DNA from: Litorimonas sp965205225
GTDB lineage: Bacteria > Pseudomonadota > Alphaproteobacteria > Caulobacterales > Maricaulaceae
DNA length: 64,000 nucleotides
Assembly (NCBI GenBank): GCA_965205225.1
Contig: CBDBFZ010000003.1
Span: 496,001 to 560,000, forward strand
Direction of reading: 5' to 3'
A program made the translations under genes and the position numbers. Position 1 is the first letter of the stretch; every line of letters starts with the position of its first letter. The notes under the pieces are model-generated. The model saw only the letters and a list, made by a program, of their open reading frames with translations, searched no databases and had not been told where the DNA came from. This document shows positions 7,368 through 15,812 of this stretch, piece after piece.

Positions 7368-8419
7368 GTTGTTCCGTATATCAGCGGGTTCACGGCGCGA
7401 AACTTATCCTCATAGCCTGTCAGCGCAATCAGCTCGATGCCGTGCTGATGCAAATAGGCGAGTCCTGATTGTTGGGTGAATGTGTCGTCTTCCGCAACGG
7501 CATAGATAAGGCGCTTCACCCCTGCCTGCACAAGCCGCTGTGCGCAGCCTTTCGGCTTGGAGGCACGGGTCAGGCAGGGTTCTAATGTGCAGATCACTGT
7601 GTGCGCAGGCGTGTCGAGCTTGGAGAGCATGGCCTCTTCGGCGTGATCGCCGGGGCCGGTTTCACGGCTAAAGCCGTTGGCCAGAACCGACAGGTCTTCG
7701 CCGCAGCCAACACAGCCGACGGCAAAAGCCGTATTACTCGACGGACATTGTTCGGACAGGAGGAACGCGGTTTCCATGATCGGTTTGGCCCGATTACGTA
7801 GAAGGTCGATATGAAAGACCGCCGTGTCGCCGAACATCTCCTGGTGCATGATGTCGAGAGGTGCCATGAACTCTGCTGGATCGCCGAACAAGCGGGCATG
7901 ACCTTGTTCGCCCAGTTTGCACGGGCTGACCGCGAGACGCAGCCAACGCGCGCGGGGTAGGGCGAAGGTCAGTATTTGTGCTCCGCCTTCGATCAATATC
8001 GCTGACAGGCCCCGCGCTTTGGCGAGGTCGAGGATCGCGTCAATCGGATCGCCCTCGAACAGTTCAATCGTACCCGGCGCGTCAATCAGGGTCTGACTCA
8101 GGACAATCCGTTCGCCCGAGCCTGTTTGAAAGAAGGCGCAGTCGTGCGGAATATCGCCGGACCTTGTCACAACGACTTTGACGGGATCGGGGGGGCGTCC
8201 TCCGCGCTGGCGGGTTTTGAAATGGGCTTCGCCGCGAGTGGCAAGCGATGGATTGTCCCGCCGCAAGGTTTCTGCCCCGATCACGATCATCTCTGACTGT
8301 GCGCGCAGTGCCAGCACGGCATCAAGGTCTTCCGGCGATGACAGGATCGCCCGGTGATCGGAATGGTCGTCGAGATAGCCATCCGAAGAGACAATGCAGG
8401 AAAGGGTGAGGGTCGGCAT
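7364..8419 (-). CDS. RibD-like enzyme with swapped domain order (reductase-deaminase)
   Basis: A 351-residue protein combining the two RibD activities in reverse of the usual order. Residues 1 to about 215 resemble the RibD C-terminal/dihydrofolate-reductase-like reductase (SEMIVIGAETLRRDNPSL, VTRSGDIP, AILIEGGAQIL). Residues from about 225 resemble the cytidine-deaminase-like zinc domain (VGCVGCGEDL, DHAEEAML, CTLEPCLTRASKPKGC), with His of HAEE and two cysteines as probable zinc ligands. Canonical RibD is deaminase first and carries PCxxxGRTPPC, which is altered here. It could serve riboflavin synthesis or deaminate another pyrimidine. Operon coupling to kdsB is striking but its meaning is unknown. 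Confidence 0.72.
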   Translation of the reverse strand: MPTLTLSCIVSSDGYLDDHSDHRAILSSPEDLDAVLALRAQSEMIVIGAETLRRDNPSLATRGEAHFKTRQRGGRPPDPVKVVVTRSGDIPHDCAFFQTGSGERIVLSQTLIDAPGTIELFEGDPIDAILDLAKARGLSAILIEGGAQILTFALPRARWLRLAVSPCKLGEQGHARLFGDPAEFMAPLDIMHQEMFGDTAVFHIDLLRNRAKPIMETAFLLSEQCPSSNTAFAVGCVGCGEDLSVLANGFSRETGPGDHAEEAMLSKLDTPAHTVICTLEPCLTRASKPKGCAQRLVQAGVKRLIYAVAEDDTFTQQSGLAYLHQHGIELIALTGYEDKFRAVNPLIYGTT

Positions 8420-8558
8420 GGCTAATAAGGCTAACCCACACTGTCATCCAGGCCAAGCATGTATGGTGCAGAGCCAGGATCTATCGGCGCGTGAGGCGCT
8501 AGCTTGGCATACTGCCGTCAGGCCCTGGATCGCCTAAGGCATCCGGGATAAAAGTAGA
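8420..8558. other. Short intergenic space between ald and the RibD-like gene
   Basis: No gene is seen. The segment contains imperfect complementary blocks around ccaggatct and ccctggatc, reminiscent of the palindromic intergenic repeats common in alphaproteobacteria. With only one copy visible this is not firm. No T tract follows, so a terminator is not called. Confidence 0.25.
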
Positions 8559-9674
8559 CTATGAGAGCATGCTGCCCGGTTCGACCCAATCCAATCTCTG
8601 TGCCTCGGCCACCGCTCCAATCGTCAACTTACCCTCGCAGACATTCAGCCCGTTCAGTAAATGCGGGTCGTCGCGCATGGCGTCTTTCCAGCCCAGACGA
8701 GCAATCCGTTTGGCGTGGTGAATTGTGGCGGCGTTCAGCGCATAGGTCGACGTCCGGGCGACTGCACCCGGCATATTGGCGACGCAATAGTGCACAATGC
8801 CGTCGACAATATAGATCGGGTCGGCATGGGTCGTTGCTTTGGAGGTCTCAAAACAGCCCCCCTGGTCGATGGCAACATCGACAAGAACAGCGCCCTCTTT
8901 CATCAGCCCGAGCATTTCGCGGCTGACAAGTTTAGGAGCTGTTGCACCTGGGATAAGAACCGCACCTATGACCAGATCGACCTCGGCGAGCCTCTGCTTA
9001 AGCACGGCGGGGGTGGAGCGCTCGACACTGGCGCGTACGCCAAATTCGTAAGACAGCTTGGCCATCACCTCATTGGACCGTTCCAGAATGGTTACGTCGG
9101 CCTGCAGGCCGATTGCCATCAGCGCCGCATTATAGCCCACATCGCCGCCGCCAATGATCAGCACCTTGCCGGAGTTCACGCCGGGTACACCGCCCAGCAG
9201 GACGCCGCGGCCGCCATTTTCCTTTTGCAGCGCATTCACGCCCGCCTGGATGGACAGACGGCCCGCGACCTGGCTCATCGGCTTAAGCAGCGGCAGATCC
9301 CCCTTGTCAGATGTCACTGTCTCATAGGCGATGCAGACCGCGCCGCTCTCGATCAAATCTGTTGTCTGATCCGGATCCGGTGCGAGGTGAAGATAGGTAT
9401 AGAGGATCTGGCCCGGGCGCAGCATGGCGCGTTCTACGGCCTGTGGTTCCTTGACCTTTACGATCATGTCGCAATCTGCGAACACGCTTTCTGCATCCGG
9501 CTGGATGGTTGCGCCGGCCTCTTCATATTCATTGTCGCCAGCACCGATTCCGGCACCCGCCAGAGTTTCGACCCATACCTCATGACCGTCAGCGATCATT
9601 TCCGCGACTGACTCCGGCGTCAGCCCGACACGGTATTCGTGGTTCTTGATTTCCTTGGGGACACCGATGCGCAT
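8559..9674 (-). CDS. ald: Alanine dehydrogenase
   Basis: A full-length (371 aa) cytoplasmic NAD-dependent L-alanine dehydrogenase interconverting alanine with pyruvate and ammonia. Signatures: N-terminal MRIGVPKEIKNHEYRVGL (pyruvate-binding Arg and Lys), KVKEPQ, LHLAPD (catalytic His), GGVPGVNSGKVLIIGGGDVG (Rossmann loop), DVAIDQGGCFETS and CVANMPGAVARTST. It is transcribed away from an Lrp/AsnC regulator whose start is 121 bases upstream, the classic ald-aldR arrangement, so alanine-responsive control is likely. Confidence 0.96.
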   Translation of the reverse strand: MRIGVPKEIKNHEYRVGLTPESVAEMIADGHEVWVETLAGAGIGAGDNEYEEAGATIQPDAESVFADCDMIVKVKEPQAVERAMLRPGQILYTYLHLAPDPDQTTDLIESGAVCIAYETVTSDKGDLPLLKPMSQVAGRLSIQAGVNALQKENGGRGVLLGGVPGVNSGKVLIIGGGDVGYNAALMAIGLQADVTILERSNEVMAKLSYEFGVRASVERSTPAVLKQRLAEVDLVIGAVLIPGATAPKLVSREMLGLMKEGAVLVDVAIDQGGCFETSKATTHADPIYIVDGIVHYCVANMPGAVARTSTYALNAATIHHAKRIARLGWKDAMRDDPHLLNGLNVCEGKLTIGAVAEAQRLDWVEPGSMLS

Positions 9675-9769
9675 GGAGATTCTCCGAAAAAAGTGCTGCC
9701 TGACTTATAAAAGTATGTCGCCGCGAAAGGTCCCAGAGTCTCTTCCTTATTTGTCAAAAACGCTTAATC

Positions 9770-9793
9770 ATTCGAATAATAAAAGGAATATTC
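9770..9793. promoter_or_regulatory. Two AT-rich palindromes in the ald / lrp-family divergent region
   Basis: ATTCGAAT at 9770-9777 and GAATATTC at 9786-9793 are perfect 8-base palindromes 16 bases apart, immediately before the regulator start; the second overlaps its Shine-Dalgarno AAGG. Lrp-family dimers and octamers bind arrays of such sites, so these are candidate autoregulatory operators. This is inference from position and symmetry only. Confidence 0.35.
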
Positions 9794-9795
9794 GG

Positions 9796-10263
9796 ATGAA
9801 ATCAACGATTGAAGTGATTGACCGAAAAATTTTACGCGAGTTACAAGCGGATAGTCGTCGCTCTGCCGCGACGATCGGGGATATGGTCGGCCTGTCAGCA
9901 TCGGCTTGTCATCGCCGCATTCGGTTACTCGAAGAACGAGGCGTGATTGAAGGCTATGGCGCGCGCCTCGATCCGTATGCGCTCGGCTACCGCATGACCT
10001 TCTTTGTCGAGGTTACGCTGGAGAGGCAGAGCGAAACGGTTCTGGAAGAATTTGAGCGGGCGGCGATGTCCCGGTCCGAAGTATTGGAATGTTATCTCGC
10101 GTCAGGACCGGCTGACTATATTTTGAAGGTCGCGGCGACGGATACGGAAGATTATGAACGGATCCACCGCCGGGTTGTGTCCGCTCTACCGCATGTCACA
10201 CAGATACAGAGCAGTCTGGTGATGAAAACAGTCAAGCGCTGGCGCGGATACCCTGTCATCTGA
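9796..10263 (+). CDS. Lrp/AsnC family regulator, probable AldR
   Basis: A 155-residue transcription factor. Residues 1-60 form the AsnC-type winged helix (IDRKILRELQADSRRSAA, VGLSASACHRRIRLLEERGV). The C-terminal half is the RAM effector-binding domain (ECYLASGPADYILKVAATD). ATG 9796 is chosen because AAGG precedes it and the upstream extension runs back into ald on the other strand. Divergence from ald suggests that it regulates alanine dehydrogenase in response to alanine or related amino acids. Confidence 0.88.
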   Translation: MKSTIEVIDRKILRELQADSRRSAATIGDMVGLSASACHRRIRLLEERGVIEGYGARLDPYALGYRMTFFVEVTLERQSETVLEEFERAAMSRSEVLECYLASGPADYILKVAATDTEDYERIHRRVVSALPHVTQIQSSLVMKTVKRWRGYPVI

Positions 10264-10342
10264 GTGTGTCTTCCCCGTGAGGCATTGTCTCGCTATGAAG
10301 AGGGGAATGTCCGGCAGTGTCTGCCGAACAAGTGGGGACCGG

Positions 10343-11311
10343 ATGCGTCACTGGATTAATTATTGGCAGGCTGTTCGCGGTCGGATTACTTGGGACCGTA
10401 GCCTGCTACGCAGCGCCTGGACGCTGCCGTGGCTACAGTTGCGGGCCAAACTCTCACGATCAACAAAGACCGGAACCATTGCCTATTACCCGCAACCGGT
10501 CGGACCTTGGTATACTATATCCTTGGCCTTGGCGGGCACGGGGATCAGGCGAACGTCCGATTGGGCATGCGCTGATGCTGTGATGTTTTTCGATGACCGG
10601 ACACGGTCCGATCATACACTGCCTGACGGGCTCATAAAGGACGGGGCCAAACGCCTGAACGTCCGCGCGACAGATATTTCCAAAGCGCATGTGGGGCGCG
10701 TGTTTCTGACCATTTTCGGTTATGAACTCAGTCTTGACCCTCTGACTCATTCGGGCCTCATGGTCGAGAAATCCGACGAGAATGGCCTTCACGACGGGAC
10801 AATCGTGCAAGGGCCGTTGCGGCAAGTCCGGGACGGTTACATTTATCAGCGCCTGGTGGAGAGCACAGTGCGCCCAGGCGTCACGGAAGATCTGCGATGT
10901 GCCTGCGTTGGGGGGCAGATTGTACAAATATTCCGCAAGGAAAAAGCCACGCAAAGCCGTTTTTCGACACGCTATCTGCAGACGACCTTGTGCGAGCCCG
11001 ATGAGGTTCTCCGCCCGCAGGAGCGCAAACGAATTGCTGCTTTCTGTGACGCCATGGGTCTCGATTTCGGGTCGATCGATGTGTTGCGTGATCATGGTGG
11101 CGATGGGCGCATCTACATCGTCGACGTCAACAAGACCTGTATGCCCGTCCTGTCCATGCCTGTGTCCGAATTACGTCCTGCCCTGCATCGGGTCGGACTG
11201 GCCGTTGAAGCGATAATCCTCGGGCCGGATGTCCAGTCGCAGCCTGTGCCCGCTCAGGGGCACTGTCAGAGGAAACCTCCATTGACCGAATGTGTTAAGG
11301 GTGTCCCATGA
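10343..11311 (+). CDS. ATP-grasp domain protein of unknown function
   Basis: About 322 residues from ATG 10343; in-frame alternatives are ATG 10295 and GTG 10277, and none has a strong ribosome site. The central and C-terminal parts look like an ATP-grasp fold: YIYQRLVE, then TEDLRCACVGGQIVQIFRKE, then LDFGSIDVLRD and IYIVDVNKTCMPV, where the final Asp-x-Asn would bind magnesium. The substrate is not recognisable. It is the last intact gene before the accessory region. Confidence 0.55.
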   Translation: MRHWINYWQAVRGRITWDRSLLRSAWTLPWLQLRAKLSRSTKTGTIAYYPQPVGPWYTISLALAGTGIRRTSDWACADAVMFFDDRTRSDHTLPDGLIKDGAKRLNVRATDISKAHVGRVFLTIFGYELSLDPLTHSGLMVEKSDENGLHDGTIVQGPLRQVRDGYIYQRLVESTVRPGVTEDLRCACVGGQIVQIFRKEKATQSRFSTRYLQTTLCEPDEVLRPQERKRIAAFCDAMGLDFGSIDVLRDHGGDGRIYIVDVNKTCMPVLSMPVSELRPALHRVGLAVEAIILGPDVQSQPVPAQGHCQRKPPLTECVKGVP

Positions 11312-11478
11312 CGCATAATCTGTTTCGCCATTTCAAAACATGTGGTTACGTGACTCGGCTGGGATTTTACGGCACAGCAATGCGCGATATCGGTCACCAG
11401 GAATGACAGAACACGGAGCAATACGCCAACAACCGGGCTGAAACCTCCCATCAACCGTTCCGACGACGAGACTGCGCG

Positions 11479-11640
11479 ATGCCGCGATTTAGGCGATCAT
11501 CGACCTTACAGAAATTCACCTCAACCCACGCCTCAATCTACAACCACTTCAACCATCAAAGATATATTCCAGGCCGAACTTGTTTGAAGTCGCTGCGAGA
11601 TGCGTCATTCCTGGAATGGCGGCAGTGGATCGCGGTTTGA
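11479..11640 (+). mobile_element. IS6-like DDE transposase, C-terminal scrap
   Basis: One open frame of 54 codons reads RFRRSSTLQKFTSTHASIYN, then HFNHQRYIPG, then LRDASFLEWRQWIAV and stop. The block F-S-THA-x-Y-N-FN-QRH/Y followed by a short A-x-x-EWR tail is typical of the end of IS6-type transposases. Nothing upstream continues the catalytic core, so it is a remnant, sitting at the left edge of the accessory region. The rest of 11312-11853 has no other gene that I can support apart from the regulator scrap at 11708-11791. Confidence 0.5.
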
Positions 11641-11707
11641 GGCCGTAACAATTCGAGTAAGTCACGCGGGATCACTTTAAGCTGGCAATGCTCTGGAGTA
11701 TCGTCGG

Positions 11708-11791
11708 GACGAGCTTTTTAAGATCGCGCATCCGTTGGATGTGCGGGTAATGGAATTATTCGAACGAGAGAATCGGGAATGGCCTACCTAG
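11708..11791 (+). pseudogene. Possible XRE-type regulator tail
   Basis: A short reading DELFKIAHPLDVRVMELFER followed by ENREWPT and stop resembles the last helix of XRE/HTH_3 repressors (LxxIAxALDVxVxELFE). The DNA-binding half is not visible in any frame. It lies between the IS6-like scrap and the SbcD-like gene and may be another fragment of the mobile region. Low confidence. Confidence 0.3.
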
Positions 11792-11853
11792 GCTATGGAG
11801 GGGGCAAAAGAAGCCGTTGGAGTATTAGTCAAATATAGGTAATTGTCTTTAGG

Positions 11854-12996
11854 ATGACACTAAAAATACTACATTCGGCTGATTGGCAAATTGGGAAGGT
11901 TTTTCGATTTGTTGACGACAGCACTATGGGGCTGCTTCAAGAAGCGCGTCTTTCGGCCATAACCCGGCTGGGTGAACTGGCGGTTGAGCACGGTGCCGGT
12001 CATGTTCTTGTTGTCGGCGATGTTTACGACATGGAGGCCTTGTCGCCGCGCTCGCTCAATCAACCCCTTGAGCGCATGCGGAAGTTCGAGAAAGTGACGT
12101 GGCATCTTATGCCCGGAAACCATGATCCGCATCGGCCGCACGGCCTGTGGGATCAGCTCATGCGAAGAAGCGTGCCGGACAATGTGGTTGTCCACCTCTC
12201 GTCCGAGACGAAGATATTCGCAAACGATGGCTTCGCCGTGCTTCCTGCACCGCTCCAATATCGGCGTACACTTCGGGACCCCACCGCATATATGGATGAA
12301 GCGGAAACCCCGGACGGGATTATCCGCATAGGTCTCGCGCATGGTACGGTCACGGGCTTCGGTTCCGATGACAAGGACATTCCGAATTACATCAATTCGG
12401 ATAGGCCGAATTCGGCGGGGCTTGCCTATCTGGCCCTCGGCGATTGGCACGGACAGAAGAAGATCAACGATAAGGTTTGGTATAGCGGCACACACGAAAC
12501 TGATGCATTTGATGTCGATGGTGGCGGGCAGGCCCTTCTGGTGGAGTTTGAAAGTGCTGATGCGGCACCCACTGTTACGTCGGTCGAGACCGGCCATTAC
12601 CGATGGATGACATTCCGTGAGCAGATTAACAGCCGTGAAGATGTTGATTCACTGGTCACGGCCCTGCGCGACAGTGGGGATGACCTGAATCGGATTTTGG
12701 TGCGCCTTCTTGTAGAAGGTGCGGTCTCACTTCAGGCTCGACAGTATTTTGAGGAACAGATCGTCGAGCAGGTCTCGGCAGCTTTTTGTTATCTGCGGGT
12801 CGATGATATGCGGCTCTTCCCAAGTCCCAGCGAGGAAGACCTTGATCAGATCGACCGGGGCGGTTTCGTGCGAGTCGCCGCCGATGCCCTGAAGCGGAAG
12901 GCTGAGGATGTCAGTGATCCCGAACACAAGACCGCCGCTCTGGCGCTTCAGCGACTATATGTCGAGCACATGAAATTGCAGACGAGGAGCCAATGA
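11854..12996 (+). CDS. SbcD/Mre11-like metallophosphoesterase nuclease
   Basis: A 380-residue protein with the calcineurin-like phosphoesterase motifs of Mre11/SbcD: ILHSADWQIG (D-x-H/Q, metal), VVGDVYD (GD-x-D), MPGNHDPHR (GNHD), GLAHGTVTG and LGDWHG (GD-x-H). The C-terminal 150 residues would form the capping/partner-binding part. It should act with the ATPase encoded next, whose ATG overlaps its stop (ATGA at 12993-12996), forming a YhaO/YhaN or SbcD/SbcC-like DNA-end processing complex. Position in a defence island suggests anti-phage or DNA repair use. The partner is frameshifted, so activity as a complex is doubtful. Confidence 0.82.
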   Translation: MTLKILHSADWQIGKVFRFVDDSTMGLLQEARLSAITRLGELAVEHGAGHVLVVGDVYDMEALSPRSLNQPLERMRKFEKVTWHLMPGNHDPHRPHGLWDQLMRRSVPDNVVVHLSSETKIFANDGFAVLPAPLQYRRTLRDPTAYMDEAETPDGIIRIGLAHGTVTGFGSDDKDIPNYINSDRPNSAGLAYLALGDWHGQKKINDKVWYSGTHETDAFDVDGGGQALLVEFESADAAPTVTSVETGHYRWMTFREQINSREDVDSLVTALRDSGDDLNRILVRLLVEGAVSLQARQYFEEQIVEQVSAAFCYLRVDDMRLFPSPSEEDLDQIDRGGFVRVAADALKRKAEDVSDPEHKTAALALQRLYVEHMKLQTRSQ

Positions 12997-15694
12997 AGAT
13001 TCGTTCCATCGCTGTCAATCAGTTCAAGAAGTTTACGAGCCCGATGCGTCTCGACGAAATCGGCGACGGCCTGAATGTCGTCGTTGGCCCCAACGAAATG
13101 GGGAAGTCTACTCTGCTCGACGCGCTGCGCTGTTCGAGAAATACAGCTCCAAGGCGCAGCCGATTAAAGCGCTCCAGAACGACCGGAACCAGGCCGCACC
13201 TGTCGTTGAACTCGCATTCGAGATCGACGACGGGATTTATCGGATCAGAAAGCGCTTCGTTAAGAAGCCCTACGCTCATCTATTCTGCCCGGACGGGCGA
13301 AAATTAGAGGGCGATGAAGCCGAACATATGTTGCGCGATCTTCTCGGGTTCGATGAACCTGGCAAGACTGGCGCGAAGCCGGAGACTCTCGGTATGTGGA
13401 ATGTGCTCTGGGTTCAACAGGGCCAGTCCTTTGGTGCGCTCGATTTTCCTGACAGCGCGCGCTCGAACCTCCACAATGCACTGGAATCTGAAGTCGGTGA
13501 GGTTCTGGGCGGGAGGCGTGGAAGGGCGTTGCCCGATGCGGTGGATAAGCAGCGCTCGGAACTTGTCACATCCACCGGTAGGCCACGCGGGAATTACAAG
13601 GATCTGATCGGCGAAGTTGATACACTGCGTTCTGATCTCGAAGGGCTGCGAAGTCGGCGTAACGATCTCTCCGAGACATTGGAAGAGCTGGAAGCTGCAG
13701 AGGAGACCCTCGCGCGCCTTTCGTCGGGACAGCAGGATCAGAAGGACAAGGAGAAGTTAGACGCAGCCCGGACCCGACACGGTGAGCTTGCTAAGCTGGA
13801 GTCGCGCATTGAGGCGGCTACTACAGATGTTGAGCTGAAGAAGCGCAATCTGGAGCAAGCCGAACGGGCCCTTGCTGAGCGTCGCGCTCTGAAAGAGCAG
13901 ATCACGACCGACGCTGGGGCGGTTGAGGCTGCGAAGGAGAAACTCAACGAGGTTCGCGAGAAAGATCAGGAGTTGAGAAAACAAATTGAGGGCCTTCGCA
14001 AAGTTTCGAAGAAAGCCGAGGATGCCGTCACCGAGACGGATAAGGCTGTGTCGATGGCCCGCCGCATTCTCACTGCCGTTCAACGCGAGGGCCGCATTCG
14101 CGAACTTCAGGAGCGGTACAAGAAAGCACACGAGGCCGAGAAGAAGCAAAGGGCCGCCCAACAGGGCGCGGCAGCAATTCTCGTTACCGACGAGAATATT
14201 GTAACGATACGAGATGCCGCGAAGAAACTGGAAACCGCGTGTTCCCGCCTTTCTTCCGCCGCAACCGTCATTGCGTTCGATATGCCGTCTGATCGGTTGT
14301 CCAGAATCGAGGTTGATGGAACGGTGCTTGCGGCTGATCAGACGTCGGTTGAAGCGGTCGAAGGAACGAAGATCACCATCCCCGATTACGGCAGCATTTC
14401 TGTTCAGCCTGCGATCAAGGACCGAGACAAGCTCATCGCGCAGCAGCGTGATGCAAATGCCCCCCTCAAGGCTGCGCTGGAAGAGTGCGGCGTCAAATCA
14501 GTTGATGCGGCAGAGGAGCAGCTTGCGAAGCGCGAGGAGCTCTTACGTGATGCGGAGTTTGCCCGGCAGGAAGCTGAGTTGCACGCTCCGGAGACGGATG
14601 ACTATGACGCCGGTGCGGGGCCGCTTGCCGATCACATTGCGAGCCTGAAAGCAATTCTCGGAAGGGAGTTGGCTGATCTCGGGATCAAGACCTTGCCATC
14701 CAAAAAAGATGCGGAGCAGGCCCTAAACTTTTCCCAGGAAAGTGCACAGGAAGCAAGGGAAACCCAGACCACCGCCCGAGCAACCCTTGGCGGGCCGGAA
14801 GAAGAGATGGGCCATATCCAGACTGAGTTGGGAAGTGTGAAAACACGATATGACGACGGGAAGGAACGCCTCGATAAGTTGAAGAAGGGATTGACTGAAG
14901 CCGAAGAGCAATTTTCTGATGATGGTCTTGAGGCCGGTGCGATGATCGCTCGAAAGGTGCTGGCGGATCAGGAGAAGGCTGTTTCAGAGCTTAAAGGACA
15001 GCGTGAAGGCGAGACGTTGCCGCAACTGGAAGCGCGGATTTCACGGTTGGAAACGGCGCTACAGGAGCGCCGTGACAAGCGCTCTGATCTGAAAGAGAAG
15101 GTTGTCAGGCTACAGTCACACATCGAAGCTCTGGAGGGTGCTGGCCTTGATGAGGTCATTCAGCAGAAAGCACGCGAGGTTGAGCTGGCCGACGATCAGC
15201 TTCAGCGCTATGAGCGCGAGATTGCCGTGCTTACCCTATTATTATCGACATTGCGGTCCGCCGAGACCGAAGCGAAAGAGCGCTATCTCTCGCCAGTACT
15301 GAAACGGGTTCATCCCTACCTGCAGCTATTGTTCCCCGGCGCTGAGATCGTGATTGATGAGAACCTGCATATCGTTGGTGTCGTTCGTCAGAACGGCTAC
15401 GAAGAGTCGTTCGGACACTTAAGCATGGGAACGCAGGAACAAATCGCTGTTCTCGTTCGTCTCGCCTTTGCCGAGATGCTTGTCGAGCAAGGCCATCCCG
15501 CTACCATCATATTGGATGATGCGCTGGTGTTTTCCGATGATCGGAGAATGGGCCGCATGTTCGACATTTTGAACATGGTCGGCCAGCAAGTTCAGATCAT
15601 CGTATTGACGTGTCGTGAGCAGATGTTTGAGGACGTTGGGGGTAAACATCTTTCGTTAAAAGCCGTAAACACAGAAGACCTAGTTTCAGCGTGA
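12993..15694 (+). pseudogene. SbcC/Rad50-like ATPase with an N-terminal frameshift
   Basis: The first frame (12993-13307) carries the ATP-binding start MKIRSIAVNQFKKFTSP and Walker A GPNEMGKSTLLDAL, then loses sense near 13130. A second frame picks up FEKYSSKAQPIKALQNDR and continues from there through 13328-15694. That frame holds long charged coiled coils, a beta-rich hinge-like centre without a CxxC zinc hook, the signature LSMGTQEQIAVLVRLAFAEM, and Walker B TIILDDALVF. The junction GACGCGCTGCGCTGTTC would be in frame with a second copy of the 7-mer GCGCTGC, so loss of one tandem 7-mer is the simplest cause. As it stands, Walker A and the rest are in different frames. Confidence 0.82.
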
Positions 15695-15812
15695 TTGAAT
15701 TTCAGAAGAATAGCTGCCCGCAAGATATGACCTAGAATCGATCTCGAAAACTCGTGGTAACGACAATGACGATATTCCCCATAACGCCCCTCGAAATATT
15801 TAGGGGGCAAGT

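Noticed and set aside
12993..13330. Programmed ribosomal frameshift in the sbcC-like gene
   Set aside because: No slippery heptamer with a downstream structure was seen at the junction, and a 7-bp repeat loss explains it more simply.
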